Part shown: positions 1 to 8,336 of the stretch, in pieces
Position numbering within the stretch: the stretch's first letter is position 1
Layout of the letters: every line of letters begins with the position of its first letter
Source of the DNA: Duganella sp. 1411
GTDB taxonomy: Bacteria > Pseudomonadota > Gammaproteobacteria > Burkholderiales > Burkholderiaceae_D
Assembly: GCF_017833525.1 (NCBI RefSeq)
Contig: NZ_JAFICD010000001.1
Location: forward strand, 2,108,001 to 2,172,000
Direction of reading: 5' to 3'
DNA: 64,000 nt
Position numbers and translations under genes: made by a program
The notes under the pieces: generated by a model
Seen by the model: the letters and a program-made list of their open reading frames with translations, nothing else
What the model was told of the DNA's origin: nothing
Databases searched by the model: none

Positions 1-82
1 TGTCGGGCTGGCTGTTGATGATCTCGCTCATGACGCTGCGGATCAACGCGGAGTCATCGACGATGAGGACTTTGATCTTCAT
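1..82 (-). CDS. cheB: CheB receptor methylesterase/glutamine deamidase, N-terminus only
   Basis: Only the first 27 codons lie in the window; the gene runs off the left edge. The peptide begins MKIKVLIVDDSALIRSVMSE, the start of a response-regulator receiver domain with the paired acidic residues (D9, D10) seen in CheB. CheB removes methyl groups from MCP glutamates once phosphorylated by CheA. It follows cheD on the same strand after a 55-base gap, in the usual cheR-cheD-cheB order. The visible part alone would fit any receiver domain, so the CheB call rests on gene order. Confidence 0.85.
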   Translation of the reverse strand, partial: MKIKVLIVDDSALIRSVMSEIINSQPD

Positions 83-137
83 AAAACGCTACTTTCCGGG
101 CCTGGCCCTGTATCTACTCTATCGATTCTTGACACGC

Positions 138-734
138 TCAGAACAGGTCGATCTCGCCGCCGACCGGCGCCTTCTTGAGGCGGCTGGCGTATTCGATCTC
201 GCGCTTGGCCAAGGTGTCGTTGTGGGTTTGCATCAGCTTCTTGACCAGCACCTTGCCGGTGCGCGGGAAGAAATAGACCTTGCGCGGGTGGACGTCGTTC
301 AAGTCCTCGGCCACCACGCGGATCTTCTCGGTGCGCAGGAAGTTGAGCACGAAGGCGGCGTTGCGCTCGCCGACGTTGATCGCCGTGAAGCCCTTGAGCA
401 CGGCCCCGCCGCCGAACACCTTGGCCTCCATGTTCTCGCGCTTGGCGCCGGCCTTGAGCAGGTCGTTGATCAGGATCTCCATCGCGTAGGTGCCGTAGCG
501 CGCCGACGCCGACACCGGGCTGCCGTCGCCGCCGCCGTCGGGCAGCATGAAGTGGTTCATGCCGCCCAGGCCGGTGACGCGGTCGCGGATGCAGGCCGAC
601 ACGCACGAGCCGAGCACGGTCACGATCAGCATGTCCTTGTTGGTGAAGTAATACTCGCCGGGCAAAATCTTGGCGGCTTCACAATCGAACGTGCGGTCGA
701 AATACACGTTGGTGGCAAATTGTTCGAGGTCCAT
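138..734 (-). CDS. cheD: CheD chemoreceptor glutamine deamidase
   Basis: A 198-residue CheD. The catalytic Cys is in LGSCVSACIRD (C44) and the catalytic His in GGMNHFMLP (H61), matching the Cys/His pair of the family. CheD deamidates selected glutamines in MCPs so that they can be methylated by CheR. It starts three bases past the cheR stop, so the two are probably co-translated. The protein ends in GGEIDLF, a tail nearly identical to that of the CheZ-like protein encoded at 6721-7269. The family assignment is secure; the role of the tail is unknown. Confidence 0.96.
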   Translation of the reverse strand: MDLEQFATNVYFDRTFDCEAAKILPGEYYFTNKDMLIVTVLGSCVSACIRDRVTGLGGMNHFMLPDGGGDGSPVSASARYGTYAMEILINDLLKAGAKRENMEAKVFGGGAVLKGFTAINVGERNAAFVLNFLRTEKIRVVAEDLNDVHPRKVYFFPRTGKVLVKKLMQTHNDTLAKREIEYASRLKKAPVGGEIDLF

Positions 735-737
735 GTG

Positions 738-1613
738 TTATCTCGTCTGCGGGGCGCCGCTTTTTTGCGCGGCGCCACGGTGTTGATCGTCCAACTCGTA
801 CACCGTCTTGCCGCGTAGTTTGAGCGACTCCGACACGTAGAGGAAATTCTCCGAATGGCCCGCGAACAGCAGGGCGTCCGGCTTCATCAATGGGACAAAG
901 CGCGACAGGATCTTGCGCTGGGTCGCCTTGTCGAAATAAATCATCACGTTGCGGCAAAAGATGACGTCGAACTGGCCGCTGACGGGCCAGTTGTCGGCCA
1001 GCAGGTTGAGCGGCTTGAACGTGATCATGTTGCGCAGCTCCGGGCGCACCCGCGCCATGCCCTCGCGGTCGCCCTTGCCCTTGAGGAAAAAGCGGCGCGA
1101 GCGCTCCGGGCTCATCTTGTCGAGCCGGTCCATCGTGTAGACGCCGTTCTCGGCGTGCGCCAGCACGTTGGTGTCGATGTCGGTGGCGATGATGTGGCAG
1201 TTCGGCGTGAGCGTGTTGAACGCCTCGCACACCGTCATCGCGATCGAGTACGGCTCCTCGCCGGTGGAGGCGGCCGAGCACCAGATGGTGATCGGCTCGC
1301 GCTTGTTCTTCACATGCTCGGCCAGCAGCGGGAAGTGGTGCGCCTCGCGGAAGAACGACGTCAAATTGGTCGTCAGCGCGTTGGTGAACGACTCCCACTC
1401 CTCGCCCAGCCGGCCGGCCTCGAGGTCGTCGAGGTACTTGGCGAACGAGGCGATGCCGGTGGCGCGCAGGCGGCGCGCCAGGCGGCTGTAGACCATCTCT
1501 TGCTTGCTGTCGGCCAGCGAAATGCCGGCCCGCTTATAAATCAGGCCGCGCACACGTTCGAAATCCTTGGCGTTGAAATCGAACTCTTTAACGGTGTCTT
1601 TGGTATGCGGCAT
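738..1613 (-). CDS. cheR: CheR chemoreceptor glutamate methyltransferase
   Basis: A 291-residue CheR with a short helical N-terminal domain followed by a class I SAM methyltransferase fold. Recognisable CheR stretches are TSFFREAHHFPLL, WCSAASTGEEPYSIAM (SAM-binding loop) and FDVIFCRNVMIYFD. It methylates MCP glutamates. I chose MPHTKD at 1613 because AAGGA lies seven bases upstream; an in-frame ATG at 1628 has no such site. It sits between the MCP gene and cheD, and its likely docking site, the EWEEF tail, is encoded by that upstream MCP gene. Confidence 0.96.
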   Translation of the reverse strand: MPHTKDTVKEFDFNAKDFERVRGLIYKRAGISLADSKQEMVYSRLARRLRATGIASFAKYLDDLEAGRLGEEWESFTNALTTNLTSFFREAHHFPLLAEHVKNKREPITIWCSAASTGEEPYSIAMTVCEAFNTLTPNCHIIATDIDTNVLAHAENGVYTMDRLDKMSPERSRRFFLKGKGDREGMARVRPELRNMITFKPLNLLADNWPVSGQFDVIFCRNVMIYFDKATQRKILSRFVPLMKPDALLFAGHSENFLYVSESLKLRGKTVYELDDQHRGAAQKSGAPQTR

Positions 1614-1658
1614 GGGGTATTCCTTCATTTACTGCTTGGCGCTGTATCAAAATGCCGT

Positions 1659-3383
1659 TTAAAACTCTTCCCATTCGTCGCCGCTGGTCTGCGGCGCCGT
1701 GGTCAGCTTCTTGGGGGTGGCCGGCTTCGGCTTGGCCGGCGCCGCCACCGCGGCGGCGGCCGGGGCGGCGACCGCCTTGGGCGCGGCGCCGCGGGCCGGC
1801 GCCGCGATGGCCGCGGCCGGCCGGCGCATGCCGACCTCGTCGGCCAGCTTGAACACGCTGACCGCGCGCGCCAGCATCTCGGCCTGCTCCTGCATGCTCT
1901 CGGCGGCGGCGGCCGACTGCTCGACCAGCGCGGCGTTCTGCTGGGTCATCTCGTCCATCTGCGTGATGGCCTGGTTGACTTCCTCGATGCCGTTGCTCTG
2001 TTCCTGCGTGGCGGCGGTGATCTCGCCCATGATGTCGGCCACCTGGCGGATCGACGTCACCACCAGGTCCATGGTCTGTCCGGCCTCGTCGACCAGGCGG
2101 CTGCCGGCGTCGACCTTGTTGACCGAGTCGCCGATCAATTCCTTGATCTCCTTGGCGGCGCCGGCCGAGCGCTGCGCCAGGTTGCGCACCTCGGAAGCGA
2201 CCACCGCGAAGCCGCGGCCCTGCTCGCCGGCGCGGGCCGCCTCGACGGCCGCGTTCAGCGCCAGGATGTTGGTCTGGAAGGCGATGCCGTCGATGACGCC
2301 GATGATGTCGACGATCTTGCTCGAGCTGGCCTTGATCGAGCCCATCGTCTCGACCACCTGCGACACCACGCTGCCGCCCTTCTCCGCCACCGACGAGGCC
2401 GTCACGGCCAACTGGTTGGCCTGGCGCGCGTTGTCGGCGTTCTGCTTGACGGTCGAGGTCAACTCCTCCATCGACGAGGCGGTCTCCTCCAGCGAGCTGG
2501 CCTGCGACTCGGTGCGCGACGACAGGTCGGCGTTGCCGGCGGCGATCTCGTGCGACGCCGTGGTGATCAGTTCGGTGCCGCTGCGCACGTCGCCCACCGT
2601 CTTGGCCAGGCTCTCGTTCATGTCCTTGAGCGCCCGCAGCAGCTCGCTCGTCTCGTCCTTGCCCTCGACCGTCACCTGCGAGGTCAGCTCGCCGGCGGCC
2701 ACGCGCTGGGCCACCTGCACCGCGCCCGACAGCGGCACCACGATCGAGCGGGTGATGACCACCGCGCACACCACGCCCAGCGCCACGGCCACCGCGCCCA
2801 GGCCGAACAGCACGAACATCAGCGAGCGGTCGGCCGTGACGGAACCGTCCATCACCTGCTTGGCGTTGGCCTGCTGCATGTCGACCAGCTTGTTGATCTG
2901 GCCCAAGGTCTGCTGGTTGAGCGGATCGATGCGCCCGGAAATGACCTTGGCCGCGCCCTCGCTGTTAAACGCCAGCACCTGGCCGATCGCCTCCTTGAAG
3001 GCGCTGTCGGTGTCGGCGTCGAGCTTGGAGATCTCGGCCAGCACCTTCTGCTCGTCGTCGTTCAAGCCCAGCGCCTTGAGGTCGGCGACCGCCTTGTCGT
3101 AGCGTCCGCGCTGGTCCTTGACCTTCTGCTCCTCCTTCTGCATCAGGCTCACGTCCGATTGCAGGCCGATGTTGCGCATGGCGATGCCGGTTTCGAGCAT
3201 CGCGCTTTTCATCGCGCCCGCCTGCAGGTTCTTGGCGGTGCTCAGCTCCAGGCCCTTGGTCAGCTTGCCCTTGTTGCTGAAGTTGAGGTAGTTGGTCATC
3301 AGGACCATCGCCACCAGGATCAGCAAAATGCCGCCGAAGCCGATGCGCAGGCGCGTACCGATGCTGAAATCGCGTAAATTCAT
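1659..3383 (-). CDS. Methyl-accepting chemotaxis protein, Tsr/Tar type
   Basis: A 574-residue transmembrane chemoreceptor. TM1 is at about residues 12-32, followed by a periplasmic four-helix-type sensor, TM2 at about 188-212, a HAMP domain and the long coiled-coil signalling hairpin with the tip [20 protein letters not shown]. The extreme C-terminus GDEWEEF has the xWxxF form of the CheR/CheB-tethering pentapeptide found on high-abundance receptors. An Ala/Pro/Lys-rich flexible linker separates it from the signalling domain. It is the only receptor gene in this cluster. The ligand cannot be deduced from sequence alone. Confidence 0.96.
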   Translation of the reverse strand: MNLRDFSIGTRLRIGFGGILLILVAMVLMTNYLNFSNKGKLTKGLELSTAKNLQAGAMKSAMLETGIAMRNIGLQSDVSLMQKEEQKVKDQRGRYDKAVADLKALGLNDDEQKVLAEISKLDADTDSAFKEAIGQVLAFNSEGAAKVISGRIDPLNQQTLGQINKLVDMQQANAKQVMDGSVTADRSLMFVLFGLGAVAVALGVVCAVVITRSIVVPLSGAVQVAQRVAAGELTSQVTVEGKDETSELLRALKDMNESLAKTVGDVRSGTELITTASHEIAAGNADLSSRTESQASSLEETASSMEELTSTVKQNADNARQANQLAVTASSVAEKGGSVVSQVVETMGSIKASSSKIVDIIGVIDGIAFQTNILALNAAVEAARAGEQGRGFAVVASEVRNLAQRSAGAAKEIKELIGDSVNKVDAGSRLVDEAGQTMDLVVTSIRQVADIMGEITAATQEQSNGIEEVNQAITQMDEMTQQNAALVEQSAAAAESMQEQAEMLARAVSVFKLADEVGMRRPAAAIAAPARGAAPKAVAAPAAAAVAAPAKPKPATPKKLTTAPQTSGDEWEEF

Positions 3384-3511
3384 GTTGTTTCTCCCCTAAG
3401 CTGTCTATGCGTCTACTCGCCGGCGCCATCAACCCGATGACTATTGCGGTCTTTCGGCGCGCCCTCTGCGGGACGCTGCCGCCGGCGACCGCCGGCCGGC
3501 TGCGGCAAGCC

Positions 3512-4000
3512 CTATGCGGCCAGTTGTTCCATCAAGCCCATTTCGGCGCTCGACATCAGCTTGTCGATGTTTACCAGGATCAGCATGCGCTCGTCGATGG
3601 TGCCCAGGCCGATCATGTAGTCGGAGCTGAAGGCGGTGCCCATCTCCGGCGCCGGCTTGACCTGCTCCGGCGTCAGGGTGGTCACGTCGGAGACCGAATC
3701 GACCACCATGCCGACGATGCGGCCGCTGATGTTGAGGATGATGACGACCGTGAACTGGTCGTACACCGGCTCGCCCAGGTTGAACTTGATGCGCATGTCC
3801 ACCACCGGGATGATGATGCCGCGCAGGTTGATGACGCCCTTGATGAACTCGGGCGCGTTGGCGATGCGGGTGACGGTCTCGTAGCCGCGGATCTCCTGCA
3901 CCTTGAGGATGTCGATGCCGTATTCCTCCGAGCCGAGCGTGAACGCCAGGTATTCGTGCCCGGCGATTTCGTTCGCGCCGGTGGTCAGTACGTCTGCCAT
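3512..4000 (-). CDS. cheW: CheW chemotaxis coupling protein
   Basis: A 162-residue single-domain CheW with the SH3-like fold pattern: [20 protein letters not shown] near the N-terminus, [13 protein letters not shown] in the middle and [19 protein letters not shown] near the C-terminus. It bridges MCP signalling tips and the P5 domain of CheA. It lies directly after cheA and before the MCP gene. A second, orphan CheW is encoded at 58057-58584; this copy is the canonical one by position. Confidence 0.96.
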   Translation of the reverse strand: MADVLTTGANEIAGHEYLAFTLGSEEYGIDILKVQEIRGYETVTRIANAPEFIKGVINLRGIIIPVVDMRIKFNLGEPVYDQFTVVIILNISGRIVGMVVDSVSDVTTLTPEQVKPAPEMGTAFSSDYMIGLGTIDERMLILVNIDKLMSSAEMGLMEQLAA

Positions 4001-4031
4001 GATGGTTTCCTATCTATGTTGCGTTGGTTCG

Positions 4032-6233
4032 TCAGGAGAAAATCTGCTCGTCCGACAGTTGGCGCGACGAGCGTATCAGTGCGGCGACATCGAGTATCAG
4101 CGACACGCCGCCGTCGCCCAGGATGGTGGCCCCGGAAATGCCGGCCACCTTGCGGTAATTCGATTCGAGGTTCTTGACCACCACCTGCTGCTGGCCGACC
4201 AGGTCGTCGACGAACAGGCCGGCCTTGCGCCCGTCGGTCTCGATGATGACGACGATGCCCTGGGTCGGATCGGTGTGGCGCGGGGTGATGTCGAACATCT
4301 GGTACAACGGCACCAGCGGCAGGTATTCGCCGCGCACCTTGATGACGCGGCCCTTGCCGCTGATTTCCTTGACGTCGTCGGCCACCGGCTGCAGCGACTC
4401 GACCACAAAGCCCAGCGGCAGGATGTAGACCTCCTCGCCGACCCGGATCGACATGCCGTCCAGGATCGCCAGGGTCAATGGCAGCGAGATCGAGATCGTG
4501 GTGCCGAAGCCCTTGGCCGAGCGGATGTCGACCACGCCGCCCATGGCGGTGATGTTGCGCTTGACGACATCCATGCCGACGCCGCGTCCGGAGACGTCGG
4601 TCACCGTCTCGGCGGTCGAAAAGCCGGGCGCGAAGATCAGTTGCCAGACGTCGGCGTCTTTCATGTTCTCGGGATCGGCCAGCGGCAAGCCGTTTTGCGC
4701 CGCCTTGGCCAGGATGCGCTCGCGGTTCAAGCCGCCGCCGTCGTCCGACACCTCGATGATGATGTTGCCGCCCTGGTGGGAGGCCGACAGGAACAGCCGG
4801 CCCGACTCGCTCTTGCCGGCGGCGCGCCGCACGTCCGGCATCTCGATGCCGTGGTCGATCGAGTTGCGCACCAGGTGCGTGAGCGGATCGACGATGCGCT
4901 CGATCAAGCCCTTGTCCAGTTCGGTCGCGGCGCCGTTGGTGATGAAGTCGACCTTCTTGCCCAGCTTGGCGGCCAGGTCGCGCACCATGCGCGGGAAGCG
5001 CGAGAACACGAAGTCCATCGGCATCATGCGGATCGACATCACCGCTTCCTGCAGGTCGCGGGTGTTGCGGGTCAGCTGGCTGACGCTGTTGAGCAGGCGC
5101 TCGTGCGCCATCGGGTCGAGCGTGTCGACGCGCTGCTCGATCATCGCCTGCGTGATCACCAGCTCGCCCACCAGGTTGATCAGCTGGTCGACCTTTTCGA
5201 TCGACACGCGGATCGACGACGACTCGGCGCCGGCGCCCGGCGTGCCCTTCTCGTCCTTCTTGGCGGCCTTCTTCTCGTGCTCCTCGGCCACCGTCGGCGC
5301 CGGCGGCGCCTCGATGACGATGCCGGCGGCGGCGCGGATCTGCTCGACCGGCTGGAAGAAGCCATAGCCGTTGGCGTCGTCGTTGCCGTCCTTGGCGTTG
5401 GCGCGGATCTCGTCGAGCGGCTGGAAGAAGCCGTAGCCCTGGCCGCCGCCGGCCTGCGCCGGATGCAGCTCGGTCTCGTCGAAGAAGCCGTAACCGAGCT
5501 CGCTCTCGACCTTCGAACGCTCGGCCTTTTCGGCGCGCGCCTGCTTCTCGCTCAGCGCCGGCAGCTCGGTCACCACCATGTCGTCCGGATTGAGCACGAA
5601 CGAGCAGATGGCGATGATGTCGTCGAGGCTCTCGTGGGTGGTGACGACCATCGCGTTGCGGTCCTTGTCGAGCGGCGTGATCGACACGTGGCCCATCAGC
5701 CCCAGCTCGGCGCCGAGCGCGGTCACCTCGCGGTGCACCATGACGGGCAGCTCGAGCCGGTAGCGGCGTCCGCCGCTGTGGTCGACCACCTTGGCCTCGG
5801 GCGAGTTGAACGCCGGCGCCACCGGCGACAGCGCCACCACCGGCACGTCCTGGGTCAGCGACTGCAGCATCATGCGCACGTCGCCGACGGCGTCCTGGTC
5901 GACGGTGCTGCCGAGGCGGTGGCCGTCGAGCTGCATCTTGAGGATGTCCTTGGCCGCCAGGAAGGCGTCGACGTGCTCGGAGGTGAGCGCCATCTCGCCC
6001 TTGCGGATGCGGTCGAGCAAGGTCTCGAGGATGTGGGTGACCTCGGTCATGTCGGTCACGCCGAACGTGGAGGCGCCGCCCTTGACGGAATGGGCGGTGC
6101 GGAAGATCGCGTTCAGATCCTCGGCATCGGGGGCGTCGACGTCCACGGCCAGCAGCAGCCGCTCCATTTCAGCCAGCAGTTCCTCGGCCTCATCGAAGAA
6201 GACCTGGAAAAACTGGCTTATGTCGATGGTCAT
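4032..6233 (-). CDS. cheA: CheA chemotaxis histidine kinase
   Basis: A 733-residue CheA with the full P1-P5 layout. P1 carries the phosphorylated histidine H48 in FRTAHSVKGGASTFG. A middle region holds the response-regulator-binding domain. P3 is the dimerisation helix pair, P4 the HATPase with HLVRNSIDHGIE (N box) and SGRGVGMDVVK (G box), and P5 the CheW-like domain at the C-terminus. The linker between P2 and P3 contains three GYGFF motifs (coding bases about 5355-5494), two of them extended as GYGFFQP. CheA phosphorylates CheY and CheB under receptor control. It lies between cheY and cheW in one run of minus-strand genes. Confidence 0.97.
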   Translation of the reverse strand: MTIDISQFFQVFFDEAEELLAEMERLLLAVDVDAPDAEDLNAIFRTAHSVKGGASTFGVTDMTEVTHILETLLDRIRKGEMALTSEHVDAFLAAKDILKMQLDGHRLGSTVDQDAVGDVRMMLQSLTQDVPVVALSPVAPAFNSPEAKVVDHSGGRRYRLELPVMVHREVTALGAELGLMGHVSITPLDKDRNAMVVTTHESLDDIIAICSFVLNPDDMVVTELPALSEKQARAEKAERSKVESELGYGFFDETELHPAQAGGGQGYGFFQPLDEIRANAKDGNDDANGYGFFQPVEQIRAAAGIVIEAPPAPTVAEEHEKKAAKKDEKGTPGAGAESSSIRVSIEKVDQLINLVGELVITQAMIEQRVDTLDPMAHERLLNSVSQLTRNTRDLQEAVMSIRMMPMDFVFSRFPRMVRDLAAKLGKKVDFITNGAATELDKGLIERIVDPLTHLVRNSIDHGIEMPDVRRAAGKSESGRLFLSASHQGGNIIIEVSDDGGGLNRERILAKAAQNGLPLADPENMKDADVWQLIFAPGFSTAETVTDVSGRGVGMDVVKRNITAMGGVVDIRSAKGFGTTISISLPLTLAILDGMSIRVGEEVYILPLGFVVESLQPVADDVKEISGKGRVIKVRGEYLPLVPLYQMFDITPRHTDPTQGIVVIIETDGRKAGLFVDDLVGQQQVVVKNLESNYRKVAGISGATILGDGGVSLILDVAALIRSSRQLSDEQIFS

Positions 6234-6272
6234 GGTGATACTCCGTAAAGTTCGCTCATTGCCCGCGCCTTA

Positions 6273-6638
6273 TCAGCCGATGACCTTCTTCACCACCTCG
6301 ATGAGCCGCTGCGGATCGAACGGTTTGACCAGCCAGCCGTTGGCGCCGGCCGCGCGGCCCTTGGCCTTCATCTCGTCGGACGACTCGGTGGTCAGCATCA
6401 GGATCGGCGTCTTGGCGTAGGTCGGCAGCTCGCGCAGCAGCGCGATCAGCTGCAGGCCGTCCATGCGCGGCATGTTCTGGTCGGTCAGCACCAGGTCGAC
6501 GCTTTGCAGCTTGGCTTTTTCCAGCCCGTCCTGGCCGTCAACCGCTTCCACCACCAGATAGCCGGCGGCCTTGAGGCTGAAGGCCACCATCTGGCGCAGG
6601 GAACTGGAATCATCAACTGCAAGTATTGTCTTGGCCAT
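6273..6638 (-). CDS. cheY: CheY single-domain response regulator
   Basis: A 121-residue receiver domain with the acidic pair D9/D10, phospho-acceptor D53 in LVLTDQNMPRMDG, T83 and K105 in WLVKPF, all at CheY-typical positions. Phosphorylated CheY binds the flagellar switch. The start at 6638 (MAKTILAVDD) is preferred over an in-frame start seven codons upstream because homologues begin here. It is directly upstream of cheA. In many relatives a second cheY sits with cheZ after cheB, which would lie outside this window. Confidence 0.95.
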   Translation of the reverse strand: MAKTILAVDDSSSLRQMVAFSLKAAGYLVVEAVDGQDGLEKAKLQSVDLVLTDQNMPRMDGLQLIALLRELPTYAKTPILMLTTESSDEMKAKGRAAGANGWLVKPFDPQRLIEVVKKVIG

Positions 6639-6662
6639 CTTGGTTCTCACTCTTATCAATGC

Positions 6663-6684
6663 TGGACGCGCACGTCCATTTTTT
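6663..6684 (+). terminator. Terminator-like hairpin reading on the plus strand
   Basis: TGGACG (6663-6668) and CGTCCA (6673-6678) form a 6-bp stem with a CGCA loop, followed at once by six T on the plus strand. This is the shape of a weak intrinsic terminator for plus-strand (antisense) transcription. On the coding strand the A run precedes the stem instead. It lies in the 82-base gap between the CheZ-like gene and cheY. Confidence 0.4.
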
Positions 6685-6720
6685 AAAACAATCGGTGTTC
6701 AGCGGGGGTCTTGTCGACCA

Positions 6721-7269
6721 CTAGAATAATTCGATGTCGCCGCTCTCCAGGTGTTGCTGACTTACCGCCTTGCGCAACACGCTGCGCAGTTCCAAACTCT
6801 GTATCGCCAGCGCCATGCTGACCTTGCCCAGCAGCGCGACGATCTCCTCGTTGTCGCTCTCGGGCAGCATCTCGGCGCCGTGCGCGCCCAAGGTGCCGAG
6901 GAACTCGCGCAGGCCGGTCACCCGCTTGAGCGTGCGGTCGATCAGCTGGCTCGTCATGTCCTGGAACTGCATGCTGGTGATGGCGGCGTTGACATAGCCG
7001 CCCACCTGCCCCTGCAGCGCCTGCAGCTGGGCGCGCTGCTCGGGCGTGGCGATGCCGCCGTCGAGCAGCAACTGGATGGTCGCCTGTTCCGCCTCGACCG
7101 TCTGGTGGATGGCCATGAAGTTGAACGACAGCTTCTCGATGGCCTCCTCCAGCAGCAGGCGCGTCTGGATCAGATCGGTCTCGACCTCGGTCAAATGCTT
7201 GCGCCCGTGGTCAGACACGCCCGACAGCAGGCGTTTTACATGTGACCCAAGGATTTTTTTTCTCGTCAT
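6721..7269 (-). CDS. CheZ-like CheY phosphatase
   Basis: A 182-residue, mostly helical protein. The segment MQFQDMTSQLIDR matches the CheZ active-site helix (FQDLTGQVI in enterobacteria): D104 and Q108 keep the Asp-x3-Gln spacing in which Gln is the catalytic residue for CheY-P hydrolysis. The C-terminus GDIELF is an acidic/hydrophobic tail in the place where classical CheZ has its CheY-binding peptide. It lies between motB and cheY. It is shorter than E. coli CheZ (214 aa), and a canonical cheZ may exist beyond cheB, so I call it CheZ-like rather than CheZ. Confidence 0.72.
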   Translation of the reverse strand: MTRKKILGSHVKRLLSGVSDHGRKHLTEVETDLIQTRLLLEEAIEKLSFNFMAIHQTVEAEQATIQLLLDGGIATPEQRAQLQALQGQVGGYVNAAITSMQFQDMTSQLIDRTLKRVTGLREFLGTLGAHGAEMLPESDNEEIVALLGKVSMALAIQSLELRSVLRKAVSQQHLESGDIELF

Positions 7270-7318
7270 AACATTCTCGTTGTTCTACTCTTCGCTGCGT
7301 GACTCGCTACCTGCCTGC

Positions 7319-8281
7319 CTATTTGCGCACCGGCGGACCCGGCGGGCCCGGTGGCGGCGCCGCGGCGGCACCGGCCGCGGCCGCCGCGTCGTCCTCGGCG
7401 CCGACCTCGATCTGGCGGCCGCCGTCGCGGATCACGCTCTCCTCGGTCCGCTTGTTCATCACCAGGATGCTGATGCGGCGGTTGATCGGGTTGAACGGAT
7501 CGGCCTTGTCCAGATTGGCCGCCGAGGCCAGCCCCACCACCCGCAGCACCTTGGCGTCGGCCATGCCGCCGACGATCAGCTCGCGGCGCGAGGCGTTGGC
7601 GCGGTCGGCCGACAATTCCCAGTTGCTGTAGCCGGTCTCGCTCATGTACGGCGTCGAATCGGTGTGGCCCGACAGGCCGATGCGGTTGGGCACGTCGTTC
7701 AGCACAAAACCGATCTCATGCAAAATCTCTTTCGTGTACGGCTGCAAATCGGCCTTGGCCAGCGCGAACATCGGACGGTTCTGCTCGTCGACGATCTGGA
7801 TCCGCAAGCCCTCGGTCGTAATATCGAGCAATAACTGGTTCTTGTACTTGACCAAAACCGGATTGGTCTCAATCCTGGCCTCGATTTTTTCCTTCAGCGA
7901 CTTGAGCCGCTGCGCGTCCTCGGCCTCGATGGCGGCGCGCGCGGCGGTCAGGTTGAAGGTCTTCTTGACGGCCGGATCGTCGCTGGCCTTGACCTGGCCA
8001 TCCTTGCGGGTCAGGTCCTTGCCGCCGCCGGGGATCACCGACGAACTGTCGCCGCTGCCCGAGCCGCCCTGCATCGCCACCTTCAGCGGCGTCTTGAAGT
8101 AATCGGAAATGCCCTTCAAGTCGCCCTTGGAGGTCGACCCGAGCAGCCACATCAGCAAGAAGAACGCCATCATCGCCGTCACGAAGTCGGCATACGCGAT
8201 CTTCCACGCGCCGCCATGGTGGCCGCCGCCGTGCTTCTTGATGCGCTTGACGATAATTGGCCGTAAGCCTTCTTCAGCCAT
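7319..8281 (-). CDS. motB: MotB flagellar stator protein
   Basis: A 320-residue MotB. After a basic N-terminus comes one membrane helix, preceded by the essential proton-binding aspartate D32 in AYADFVTAMMAFFLLMWLL. An OmpA-like peptidoglycan-binding domain follows, with LSGHTDSTP and NRRISILVM. The C-terminal 25 residues are Ala/Pro/Gly-rich and probably disordered. D32 is identical in position to the E. coli residue, so the stator is predicted to be proton-driven. It follows motA in the same run. Confidence 0.96.
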   Translation of the reverse strand: MAEEGLRPIIVKRIKKHGGGHHGGAWKIAYADFVTAMMAFFLLMWLLGSTSKGDLKGISDYFKTPLKVAMQGGSGSGDSSSVIPGGGKDLTRKDGQVKASDDPAVKKTFNLTAARAAIEAEDAQRLKSLKEKIEARIETNPVLVKYKNQLLLDITTEGLRIQIVDEQNRPMFALAKADLQPYTKEILHEIGFVLNDVPNRIGLSGHTDSTPYMSETGYSNWELSADRANASRRELIVGGMADAKVLRVVGLASAANLDKADPFNPINRRISILVMNKRTEESVIRDGGRQIEVGAEDDAAAAAGAAAAPPPGPPGPPVRK

Positions 8282-8336
8282 GACGATTCCTCAATGATTC
8301 CAGCATGATCACTACCTTGGTTCCACTCATTGCCGC

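Noticed and set aside
855..3377. Long open frame of 840 codons opposite cheR and the MCP gene
   Set aside because: The product is rich in His, Arg, Gly and Gln without domains. It is a shadow of the GC-rich coding strand.
3903..6248. Open frame of 781 codons opposite cheA
   Set aside because: Low-complexity shadow; the minus-strand CheA is complete with all motifs.
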